30,127 bases of DNA from positions 1 through 30,127 of the forward strand of contig JALNWE010000032.1 in the NCBI GenBank assembly GCA_023231065.1, in the 5' to 3' direction. A model generated the notes under the pieces. It was given only the letters and a program-made list of their open reading frames with translations. It did no database searches and was not told the origin of the DNA. The translations under genes were made by a program, and so were the position numbers. How positions within the stretch are numbered: position 1 is the stretch's first letter; every line of letters begins with the position of its first letter. Of this stretch, positions 1 through 8,500 are shown piece by piece. The stretch is from Bacteroidales bacterium (lineage in GTDB: Bacteria > Bacteroidota > Bacteroidia > Bacteroidales > FEN-979).

Positions 1-255
1 AAAGCAAGATTACAGGGAAAATCTTTGGAAGAAATGATCCATGAAGATGCAGCCTATGTGTTTTATAGTAATTTTAATACCCTGGAAGGAAAAAGTTACG
101 CGGACAGCATCGATTACATCATCATGAATATCAGGAATAATGCCGATTGGCTGGCCCTGGTTGAGAAAAAGGCGCGGGATCAACAGGTCCCCCTCGATAC
201 CATCATGCGAAGGGATGCTGTTTACACGTATGAACAATCGAAGAAGAAACCGTAA
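1..255 (+). CDS. C-terminal end of an unrecognised protein (5' truncated by window)
   Basis: The reading frame is open from the first base and ends in TAA at 253-255, so the gene begins before the window; 84 residues are visible. The family is not recognised. The visible part is helical and charged and carries an internal duplication: residues 1-22 and 57-78 align without gaps, both starting Lys-Ala-Arg and sharing the pattern L-[ED]-x-[MI]-[IM]-x-x-D-A-[AV]-Y. No signal peptide or membrane segment can be judged from this fragment. A TTG at 25 could be read as a start, but the frame continues upstream with sensible codons, so truncation is more likely. The next gene begins 30 nt downstream on the same strand. 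Confidence 0.75.
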   Translation, partial: KARLQGKSLEEMIHEDAAYVFYSNFNTLEGKSYADSIDYIIMNIRNNADWLALVEKKARDQQVPLDTIMRRDAVYTYEQSKKKP

Positions 256-285
256 GTTTGTAGTAATTAATTGTACCTCAATTCC

Positions 286-3200
286 ATGAAAAAAAGTTTC
301 CTCCTTGCTTTAACTGTCATGGTTTTATCCGTTTTGCAGTTAAACGCCCAGGATTACCCGGCCCTTGAGGGCAAAGGGCCTGTTTCGCTTACCCCTCAGG
401 AATTGTTTGTTCTGTCAAATGTCCCCGAACTGAAACTACCGGATGCCTATAAGGGGCCTGATGCACCGCTGTTACCTGTATTCGTTGATAATTCTAAAGA
501 AAAATTCTTCCGTGACATTACCCAGCAATCCGGATACGAATGTGGTCAATCGGCCGGGATCGCCTTTAATTTTACATACGAGATAGACCGGCTCCGCGAT
601 TTAGAGGCCAATACGCCCGAAAATACCTATCCCACCCATTTTACCTGGGATTTTCTCAATGGTGGCGAAAATTATACCGGCGTCAGCTTTTTTGATTCCT
701 GGGAAATTGTAAGGATGTGTGGTAACATGAATGTGGCAGATTACGGAGGGACCCTGGGTTATGGTGGTTTTACCCGCTGGATTTCGGGTTATGACCTTTA
801 CTATCGCGGGATGCACAACCGGCTTACCAGCGTGAAAGCAATAAGGGCCGATACCCCCGAAGGCCTTCTGACCCTCAAATACTGGATATTCGACCACCTG
901 CATGGCGATCCCATTGGCGGCGTTGGAAATATCTATGGTTCTTATTTCTGTACCCCTTCAACCACCCTTCCGCCCTTCACCCCGGAGGGAGGAAAATATG
1001 TGCAAACCTACTGGGGAAGTTATGCTTCACATGCTTACACGATATGCGGATATAACGATGCCATCCGGTATGATTTTAACGGGGATGGATTATATACCAC
1101 CAATATTGACATCAATGGCGATGGAGTTGTGGATCTGCATGACTGTGAAGTCGGCGGACTGAAATTTTCCAATGGTTACGCCGGACCGGGATGCAGCAAT
1201 GAGGGATTCTGCTATACCATGTACAAAAATGTGGCCGATGCAATTGAATACGGAGGGATCTGGAACCATACGATCTATGTATTGGATGTTAAGGATACCT
1301 GCAACCCGCAACTGACCATGAAAGTCAAACTCAAACATACTTCGCGGAATAAGCTGAAAATCACCGCTGGCATCAGTACCGACCTGAATGCTTTGGCCCC
1401 TTCCTTTGTCCTGGAATTTCCCATATTCAACTTCCAGGGAGGCGATCACTATATGCAGGGTGGTTATACTGAAGAAGACAAGACCATCGAATTCGGGCTT
1501 GACCTGACACCCCTGATGAACCAGATCGACCCGGGTGAACCAATCCGTTATTTTTTACAGGTGCAGGAAAAGGATCCTGACAACAGCAGCGATGGTGAAA
1601 TTGTCAACTGGTCGCTGATGGACTATACCAATACCATCCCGGTTGAGACTGCTTATCCCGTTTCCCATGTTGCCATCCTGAACAACAGGATCACCCAGAT
1701 GGGGCTGAACTATACGCTTAACTTTGAAAAACCTGTCATTGCCAACGATACGCTGCCTCCGGCCTTGTTATATCAGCCTTATGATGAAACATTGACAACA
1801 ACCGGCGGTACACCGCCATATCACTGGGATTTAAAACTCGATTACGCTGAAAGTACCAGCGCTGCAACCTTCCCGGAAGTGTCTTACGAACAACTGGCCC
1901 TTACCAACAACAACTCGGGCTATGCAACTAAAACACTCGATTTCGATTTCCCGTTCTATAATAAAACGGTGAATACATTATATGTCTATGCCGACGGATA
2001 CATCCTCTTTGATGACCAGCCATATCATTATCCATACCAGGTTGATAATATGTTGTTATTCAGGCAAACAAACATTATCTCTCCTTTTATGGCCGATCTT
2101 GGGATAATTCCTTCGGCCGGACAAGGGATCTGGTACGAAGGTAATGTCAATTATGCCATCATCCGATGGAAAGCCTCCGTTAATAATTTGCAGGGATACC
2201 CCGTCAACATTGCCGTGAAACTTTTTCCTGATGGTACCATTGAATTTTATTATGGCGACATGAATTATCCGGACGGCACAACATGGACTGCGGGATTATC
2301 CGGTGGGGACAATAAAAATTACCAGTTTTCGGCGTACAACAATGTCCCTGGAATCCCCGACAATACCCTTGACAAATTTTTGACAACTGGTTATCCTGCC
2401 GAAATGAGCCTTTCAGAAGAAGGTCATTTTACGGGTACCCCCAAATATTTCTATCAAAATGTACCACTTAAACTCCGCGCTACCGATAACAACAATGTTG
2501 CAACCCTGAAAACTTTACTTTTCAGCACCTCCGGGTTATCGGTTGACCCGATTGTTACCTCTGGCGGGGACAGTCTCATCGAGTTTGGCGAAACTGCTGA
2601 AGTTGCGCTGAAAATAATCAACATTGGCGCTCAGGCTTTCAACGATATCCATATAACAATCCTCATTGATGATCCCTATATTACATTGATCGATAGTACA
2701 GAGTTTATTCCTGTGGTAAATGGAGGCGAGATCCTGATCCTGCCCGGGGTGTTTTCATTTAATGTTGACCCCGGTGTGCCCGATAGGCATAATTTCCAGC
2801 TCCTTATGCAGGTCACAGGCGATGGGCTTGACTTTGAACGTTCCATCAGCCTGGTAGCCGGGGCCCCGGTCTTATCTATAACCAGCCTCCATCTTGCTGA
2901 CGGGGATAATGGAATGCTTGATCCCGGTGAAAGCGCTGATATAGAAATTGCTTATAAGAACTCGGGAAGCGCCAAAGCCTCATCCATCACAGTCCAACTG
3001 AATCCCATGGATAGCTGCCTGATTATCAATCCCAACACGGGAACCATCAGCCTGATGGGCCCGGATTCGACCGCGACGCTGACCTTTCACGTTACGGCAA
3101 GTCCTGATGCTTCGTTCGAACATCTCTACGAGATGGCATCTGACCTGTCTGCCAACAATGGTTTTTCAACCCATGATACCTTGTTCCTTCTTTCGGGACA

Positions 3201-4701
3201 GATCATTGAAAATTTTGAAACAGGCGATTTCAGTAAATTTCCCTGGTTCTTCTCAGGACAATTTCCCTGGTCGCTTCAGACCGACGTGGTTGTTGACGGA
3301 TTGTATGCAGCCCGGTCGGGAGCAGTTACAGATAACGCGGAAAGCTATATGAACATCAACGTTCACGTTTTAACGGCTGGCGAAATCAGCTTCTGGAAAT
3401 ATGTTTCCTGTGAAGATGATCCGAACAATAATAATTATGATTACCTTTCTTTTAAAATGGATGGCTTTGAATTGGCCCGCTGGGACGGCATAGTTCCCTG
3501 GGAATTGGTGTCTTTTCCGGTTCCGGCAGGGTATCACACTTTTTCATGGATATATCATAAGGACTATTCGGTAAGCGCCGGGTGGGATGGATGTATCGTC
3601 GATATCATTTCAATGCCCTTGTTAGAAGGTGCTTTACCGGAACTTTCTGCCGGCCCGCTCTCTTTTGAGGAGAACCTGCACCCGGGCGAATCAGTAACCG
3701 ATACCATCCAGGTGACCAATCTTGGCGGAGGGATCATGCCTTATTCTGTCATGGTCTTTGATACCACTTCAAATAGCCCGGACAATCCGCCCAACAATCT
3801 TTACGGATCGTCCATTACCTGTAGCAACGGGCAATTTATACCGGGCCAGGTTTTTAACTGGACGTTTAATGCCCATAACGGCAGCGCTGACAACGAAGGC
3901 ATTAAACATATAAAAATGGATTTTCCACCGGGGATTAATATTACCGGTGCCACTAATTTCTCGGGTGGTTCCCTGGGCGAATTACTCCTTCTGGAAACAC
4001 CCGGAATGGGAAATTCCCTTAACTGGCATGGAGAAACCACAAGTGGTAAGGGTGTTCTCAAATCCGGAGAAACAGCAACGGCAGCCATTACCGGAAGTAT
4101 CTCCGACAATTACACGGACGATATTTTCATTGTATATAATCTCTCCGGTGACAGTATTGGCATTGGGCCTCATCAAATACCTGGTAATGTGAAAATTAAC
4201 AATTCCGGCCTGGGCAATGAGTGGCTGACGCTGGATCAACTCACTGGCAGCCTGGCCCATAACCAGACTGATACGATAGCTTTTACCATCGATGCAACCG
4301 GGTTACTCCCCAAAACGTATCAGTGTAACCTCATTGTCCGCGATTATTACAACAACAAGGTTGTGGTCCCGGTCACGCTGAATGTCAGTTATCATGTGGG
4401 TACGGACAACTCCGTGAAACCATCAGATACCCGGTTAACGGGGAACTATCCTAACCCCTTCTCACAGGAAACCGCAATCCGTTATCAGCTTCAGGAACCA
4501 TCTTCCGTGACCATAACAATCTGTAACCTCCAGGGCAATCCCGTGCGTACCCTTGTTCATACAAACCAGGTTACCGGGGAACATTTCGTTATCTGGAATG
4601 GAAACGACGATGACGGAAATCCTTTGGCTCCCGGAATTTATTTTTGCCGCATGATGACCAGCGATTACCAGGGCAATATTAAACTGATACGAATCCATTA
4701 A
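286..4701 (+). CDS. Secreted papain-like cysteine peptidase with multidomain stalk and T9SS C-terminal sorting domain
   Basis: 1471 residues from the ATG at 286, which opens a signal peptide (Met-Lys-Lys, hydrophobic core, ending near Leu-Asn-Ala-Gln); a TTG 15 nt upstream is less likely. Gln80 and Cys86 (motif C-G-Q-S) sit six residues apart, as Gln19 and Cys25 do in papain. His249 (S-H-A-Y-T-I-C-G-Y) and Asn296 (K-F-S-N-G-Y) complete a plausible catalytic set. Between His and Asn lie two D-x-N-G-D-G loops (263-268 and 275-286); the second is a full EF-hand/dockerin-type calcium loop. Then follow an Ig/cadherin-like stretch (about 486-746), two CARDB-like segments (about 750-972), a MAM/jelly-roll-like segment (about 973-1115) and a T9SS type A/FlgD-Ig-like tail (about 1385-1471, beginning N-Y-P-N-P-F). 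It is probably exported to the surface or medium. Peptidase activity is inferred from motif spacing only. The next gene starts 10 nt downstream. Confidence 0.85.
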   Translation: MKKSFLLALTVMVLSVLQLNAQDYPALEGKGPVSLTPQELFVLSNVPELKLPDAYKGPDAPLLPVFVDNSKEKFFRDITQQSGYECGQSAGIAFNFTYEIDRLRDLEANTPENTYPTHFTWDFLNGGENYTGVSFFDSWEIVRMCGNMNVADYGGTLGYGGFTRWISGYDLYYRGMHNRLTSVKAIRADTPEGLLTLKYWIFDHLHGDPIGGVGNIYGSYFCTPSTTLPPFTPEGGKYVQTYWGSYASHAYTICGYNDAIRYDFNGDGLYTTNIDINGDGVVDLHDCEVGGLKFSNGYAGPGCSNEGFCYTMYKNVADAIEYGGIWNHTIYVLDVKDTCNPQLTMKVKLKHTSRNKLKITAGISTDLNALAPSFVLEFPIFNFQGGDHYMQGGYTEEDKTIEFGLDLTPLMNQIDPGEPIRYFLQVQEKDPDNSSDGEIVNWSLMDYTNTIPVETAYPVSHVAILNNRITQMGLNYTLNFEKPVIANDTLPPALLYQPYDETLTTTGGTPPYHWDLKLDYAESTSAATFPEVSYEQLALTNNNSGYATKTLDFDFPFYNKTVNTLYVYADGYILFDDQPYHYPYQVDNMLLFRQTNIISPFMADLGIIPSAGQGIWYEGNVNYAIIRWKASVNNLQGYPVNIAVKLFPDGTIEFYYGDMNYPDGTTWTAGLSGGDNKNYQFSAYNNVPGIPDNTLDKFLTTGYPAEMSLSEEGHFTGTPKYFYQNVPLKLRATDNNNVATLKTLLFSTSGLSVDPIVTSGGDSLIEFGETAEVALKIINIGAQAFNDIHITILIDDPYITLIDSTEFIPVVNGGEILILPGVFSFNVDPGVPDRHNFQLLMQVTGDGLDFERSISLVAGAPVLSITSLHLADGDNGMLDPGESADIEIAYKNSGSAKASSITVQLNPMDSCLIINPNTGTISLMGPDSTATLTFHVTASPDASFEHLYEMASDLSANNGFSTHDTLFLLSGQIIENFETGDFSKFPWFFSGQFPWSLQTDVVVDGLYAARSGAVTDNAESYMNINVHVLTAGEISFWKYVSCEDDPNNNNYDYLSFKMDGFELARWDGIVPWELVSFPVPAGYHTFSWIYHKDYSVSAGWDGCIVDIISMPLLEGALPELSAGPLSFEENLHPGESVTDTIQVTNLGGGIMPYSVMVFDTTSNSPDNPPNNLYGSSITCSNGQFIPGQVFNWTFNAHNGSADNEGIKHIKMDFPPGINITGATNFSGGSLGELLLLETPGMGNSLNWHGETTSGKGVLKSGETATAAITGSISDNYTDDIFIVYNLSGDSIGIGPHQIPGNVKINNSGLGNEWLTLDQLTGSLAHNQTDTIAFTIDATGLLPKTYQCNLIVRDYYNNKVVVPVTLNVSYHVGTDNSVKPSDTRLTGNYPNPFSQETAIRYQLQEPSSVTITICNLQGNPVRTLVHTNQVTGEHFVIWNGNDDDGNPLAPGIYFCRMMTSDYQGNIKLIRIH

Positions 4702-4711
4702 GCCTGTATGA

Positions 4712-6499
4712 ATGACTAAAAAAACGAAAAAAATACTGATCTTCAGCTTCTTACTGCTCTTTTCCGTTGTAGTGGTTGCCCTCGGACTGAAATACTTCCC
4801 TTTCACCCGGATAGTAAAACTCCCGGCTTCCGCAGAAAAGGAGTTTGCCAACCCGCGGCAGATCCATACCCGGGCCCCGGGCTCCCTTTACTTTGATTTT
4901 GAAGTTGACCAGGGAAAAGATACCCCAGGAGGAATGTACAAAGGGATCGCCCACTCGGGACAGTATTCTGTTAAAGCATTTGGTCAGAACAGTTACAGCC
5001 TGACCATCGAAAGAAAGGCAGGGGAAATTGGGGTTGAAAAACTGAAAGCAGTTGCCCTGAGCGCATGGATTTACGTCTTTCCCACAAAAAACGAGGTCAA
5101 AGGATCTTTTGTCTTTGCCGCATCCAACGAACTCGGCGTTAATGTTTTCTGGCAGGGGATTGATGTGAGGGACCCGGAGATCCCACGGGGAAAGTGGTTC
5201 AAGGTAAGCGGATATTTTGATATGGCTTCCGTGACTTTCAAGCCCGATTATAAACTCCAGGTCTATTTCTGGAATACGAGCAGCGCCGACATTCTCATCG
5301 ATGATTATTATATCGTTTTCGGTGGGCCGGTTGACCGGAGGGGCGATTCAGCGCTGGTTGACATGACGAGGGGAAATGCTTTTGTCCCCCGGTTCAATTT
5401 TCCGCCCTGGCCGGTTTCATTTCTTGAAAAAGCAGAAGTTGGAAAACCTGTCGCCCCGGCCGAAATATTGCCCAATGCCCCATCAGTTTCCGGTAATTTC
5501 CTGGGTTCGGGCGCCAATGATCTGCTGACAGCCGGACCGGATGGAAAATTAGTCCTTTTTACATTTTGCCCTTCTTCCAATGAATTCCGTAAGGTGATCA
5601 TCTCTAATTCAGGACTAATTACACCACTCGGGAAGATTAAAAAACTTTTGGATGGAAAATTTCTTTCCGGATCAAACAGCCAGTTCATTCTTTGTACCGA
5701 TAAAAAATGGGCGCTGATCAGAATTGAGCCTGTCTCAGGGATCTGTTCCAATTCAGGATCCCTGCAAACCTCCCTGAAGATCCTCTGGCAATCTGATACT
5801 CCTTCTGATCGTTTACTTTGCGGAGATTTCAATGGTGACAATAAAACGGAAGTACTTACAGTAGGTCCTGGCGGGACCTGGAAGCTGATGGCATTTGCCC
5901 CTTCGGGAAATACCGGCGGGACCTGGAAAATATCAACTGACAATAATTCTGACCCTATCCCTGAATGGAACAGCCAACAATATGAATTCGGGATGAACCC
6001 GGGCCGGTTTATTGCCGGTTCCATTGCCGATGTCATTCTCACGGTTACCAAAGAAAAGGGGACCGGGAAACCCGCCTATACCTTCAGGAAATTCACTTCC
6101 GGATACTGGATACCCCTCTTTTCCGGAAAACAAGGTTTTGTCGGCAAAATCATCGGTCTTGATACCCTGAAAACAACCGACCGGTTTTTTACCCTGAACC
6201 AGCAGGGAGGAAGCGCCGCCAGGATATTCCGTTATAACCGCGACTGGCGATACGACCTGAAAGAAATACGGTTTAACGATAGCACATTCCAGATCCTTTC
6301 CTCGGTCGATTTCCAGGGCTACGACAAAGATCATAATCCCAAGTATTATGAGTCGCTTGAGCTTATCCCGGGATCTTTTACTTCTCCTTCGAAACCTGGT
6401 TTCATGGTGATAGGCCGCATTGCCAAAGAACGGCAGTATAAAAACATCCTGCCCGATTTTACCGAGCTTTATTTACTTCCTGAAAAGAAAAAAAACTGA
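4712..6499 (+). CDS. Membrane-anchored protein with jelly-roll-like N-terminus and FG-GAP/beta-propeller-like repeats
   Basis: 595 residues. A Lys-rich N-terminus and a hydrophobic segment at about residues 7-27 indicate an uncleaved anchor or signal peptide, with the rest outside the cytoplasm. Residues about 50-205 look like a beta-sandwich of the carbohydrate-binding type, rich in aromatic and acidic residues. The rest contains several spaced repeats of the form G-D-F-x-G-(D/S)-x-x-x-(D/E)-(L/V)-L-T-x-G-P-x-G, as in FG-GAP/VCBS-like beta-propeller blades (near 265-285 and 370-395, weaker near 430 and 560). No catalytic motif was recognised. It lies 10 nt after the peptidase-like gene and 2 nt before the GH16 gene, so the three are probably co-transcribed. 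A role in binding or presenting a glycan is inferred from context. Confidence 0.8.
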   Translation: MTKKTKKILIFSFLLLFSVVVVALGLKYFPFTRIVKLPASAEKEFANPRQIHTRAPGSLYFDFEVDQGKDTPGGMYKGIAHSGQYSVKAFGQNSYSLTIERKAGEIGVEKLKAVALSAWIYVFPTKNEVKGSFVFAASNELGVNVFWQGIDVRDPEIPRGKWFKVSGYFDMASVTFKPDYKLQVYFWNTSSADILIDDYYIVFGGPVDRRGDSALVDMTRGNAFVPRFNFPPWPVSFLEKAEVGKPVAPAEILPNAPSVSGNFLGSGANDLLTAGPDGKLVLFTFCPSSNEFRKVIISNSGLITPLGKIKKLLDGKFLSGSNSQFILCTDKKWALIRIEPVSGICSNSGSLQTSLKILWQSDTPSDRLLCGDFNGDNKTEVLTVGPGGTWKLMAFAPSGNTGGTWKISTDNNSDPIPEWNSQQYEFGMNPGRFIAGSIADVILTVTKEKGTGKPAYTFRKFTSGYWIPLFSGKQGFVGKIIGLDTLKTTDRFFTLNQQGGSAARIFRYNRDWRYDLKEIRFNDSTFQILSSVDFQGYDKDHNPKYYESLELIPGSFTSPSKPGFMVIGRIAKERQYKNILPDFTELYLLPEKKKN

Positions 6500-6501
6500 C
6501 A

Positions 6502-8475
6502 ATGAATTTTCCCGTGAACCCTCCCGGACCTTTTCCTGTTAACCGCAAACTTTCTCACATGGCTGCAATAATCTTTACCACCCTTTTCTCATTTTCCTGG
6601 TTATTCATTTCATGCGGGCAGTCAACCCAATCGCCGGAAGCGGCCAACGAACAGTTTTCGGTGCGGGATTTCAACCCCATGGCCAACTGGGACCATGACA
6701 AGCCGTTGTATTTAGATTATACCGAGGCTATTGATCAGGGCTTTATCATTCCGACTGTCCGGCAGGTCGCTGGTGGTTTTTTTGATCTGGAATTTAAAAT
6801 AAAAAATACCGGGCCCACCCCGCGGAAATTTTTATATAAGATATATTATCAGAACGAATCTTACAAATTTCCGGAACAGGATACGCAGGATACGACACGG
6901 CAGCATCCCAATGCCTGGGAAAATTTCTACGGGAGTTGGGAAACCGTATCGACTACTTTTGCTGAAACTGATATGATCCCCGCAGACAATGAGTTCCACC
7001 AGATCAGCAATAAATTTCGCATCGTGGGGAATCCCCGGGATGAGCAACGTTATTATGAAAACAATCATAACGACCGCTGGAAACGGAACCCCCGCGTGGG
7101 AAATTACAGTTTCGTCCTGGTTGTTACCACACCGGATATCATCGAACAAAAACGAATTCCCGTAAGCGTACAAAACATTGGCGTGATAGAGGCTACCGGT
7201 TTCGTTAATCCATACTTTTATTTTCTATACGGTCCCGGGAAAAACCTGAAAAATACAATCATCCAGCGCTTCCCGGACCAATTGACTGTGATTGCGAAGC
7301 CCGATCCCGGGGCAGGCATCTATATCAATCCGAATTCTTTTACCAAAGAAGTTGCAGAACAGAACAGGAAGGCAGGATGTGGCAATGATACTTCCCTGTA
7401 TCGTAAAGCTGCCTTTGACCAGTTTGTCCATTTTATTGATCCTTCAACAAAGATGAACAACATCCCGGTCATATCCGATGTGCTCAATGATCATTATTCG
7501 CGGATGGACTACAACTGGAACAAACGATTTTACCCCAAGGAAGAGCTGATATCAATTACTGCTTCGGTAGCCCCGCGGCCCTGTGAGACGGTTATCTCCG
7601 ATCCGGTGGACCATAAGATCATGATCCGGAATCCCAAATCGGAATTCGGGAAATGGCAAAAACAGAATGTTGGCGTGATCACCCGGCATGGAATGACTTA
7701 TGGAAAATGGACCGTCAAATGCAAACTGACGGAATTACTCAACAAGGACAACATGTGGAACGGTATTACCAATGCCATCTGGTTGATCACCATGAGCCAG
7801 GCGGACTGGAATTTCCGGCGCGACTGTTCCAAAGGAGGATATATGGCCAATTATTACGGAGGGCAGCAGGACCAACGGGTGAAAAATGTGGGTTATTCCG
7901 AGATTGATTTTGAGATCCTGAAAACGGTGCCCTATTGCCCTTCATGGACGCTGCCACCGGCCTATAACAATGGGATCGACGACCAGAATAACGTGCAGGA
8001 CTGGAATGTTCCTTTTCCCGAAGAGATTTTAGCCGATGATGACAAAATTGCTGTTTGTTGTACCAACTGGGACATGGCTTGCTGGCAACCTGCTGAATTC
8101 CATGATGGATGCTACCCGGTAAGATATCAGAATAAAACTTACTGGGCGCACAGGTGGGATAAGAATTACCGGGCCCTGACCCAGAAAACACCGGAACCTG
8201 ACAATGAACTATTTGGCTCAGATTGGTATTATTTTCAGATCGACTGGCAACCCGATAAGATTATATGGCGGATTGGTCCCTCGAAAGATAAAATGCGGGT
8301 AGTGGGGTATATGGATGAGACCGTCACGTCGATCCCGAATAACCAGATGCTGCTGATCATCACCCAGGAATTTCATAACACCAAATGGTGGATCGGTTCA
8401 GCCTATTCCCAGGATAACATTCCTTTCCCCAAGGTTGATTATGAAGGTGAGATTTACGAAATAACCATTGAATAG
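6502..8475 (+). CDS. Lipoprotein with C-terminal GH16-family (beta-glucanase-like) domain
   Basis: 657 residues. The N-terminus has Arg-Lys, a hydrophobic stretch and a lipobox-like end (L-F-I-S-C, Cys38), so lipidation and surface or outer-membrane location are likely. The C-terminal part, from about residue 385, has a concanavalin-like GH16 fold signature: Y-G-K-W-T-V-K-C near 410, the catalytic motif E-I-D-F-E (predicted nucleophile Glu467, Asp469, acid/base Glu471), and later W-Y-Y-F-Q-I-D-W followed by I-I-W-R-I. The motif has a single residue between Asp469 and Glu471, the non-bulged form seen in lichenases and xyloglucan endotransglycosylases. GH16 enzymes hydrolyse or transfer beta-1,3/1,4-glucans or galactans; the substrate here cannot be read. 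Residues 40-380 were not assigned. It is the last gene of the exported cluster and converges on pbp1A 25 nt downstream. Confidence 0.85.
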   Translation: MNFPVNPPGPFPVNRKLSHMAAIIFTTLFSFSWLFISCGQSTQSPEAANEQFSVRDFNPMANWDHDKPLYLDYTEAIDQGFIIPTVRQVAGGFFDLEFKIKNTGPTPRKFLYKIYYQNESYKFPEQDTQDTTRQHPNAWENFYGSWETVSTTFAETDMIPADNEFHQISNKFRIVGNPRDEQRYYENNHNDRWKRNPRVGNYSFVLVVTTPDIIEQKRIPVSVQNIGVIEATGFVNPYFYFLYGPGKNLKNTIIQRFPDQLTVIAKPDPGAGIYINPNSFTKEVAEQNRKAGCGNDTSLYRKAAFDQFVHFIDPSTKMNNIPVISDVLNDHYSRMDYNWNKRFYPKEELISITASVAPRPCETVISDPVDHKIMIRNPKSEFGKWQKQNVGVITRHGMTYGKWTVKCKLTELLNKDNMWNGITNAIWLITMSQADWNFRRDCSKGGYMANYYGGQQDQRVKNVGYSEIDFEILKTVPYCPSWTLPPAYNNGIDDQNNVQDWNVPFPEEILADDDKIAVCCTNWDMACWQPAEFHDGCYPVRYQNKTYWAHRWDKNYRALTQKTPEPDNELFGSDWYYFQIDWQPDKIIWRIGPSKDKMRVVGYMDETVTSIPNNQMLLIITQEFHNTKWWIGSAYSQDNIPFPKVDYEGEIYEITIE

Positions 8476-8500
8476 ATATAGTCATCTAACATCCTGAATA

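Noticed and set aside
541..560. Reading the peptidase-like protein as inactive because the papain Cys position holds Ser
   Set aside because: The Cys of C-G-Q-S sits exactly six residues after Gln80, the correct spacing for the nucleophile, so inactivity is not supported.
5308..6051. A 247-codon open frame antisense to the propeller-like gene
   Set aside because: It lies wholly inside a well-supported gene, has no recognisable domain, and long antisense frames arise easily from its codon use.
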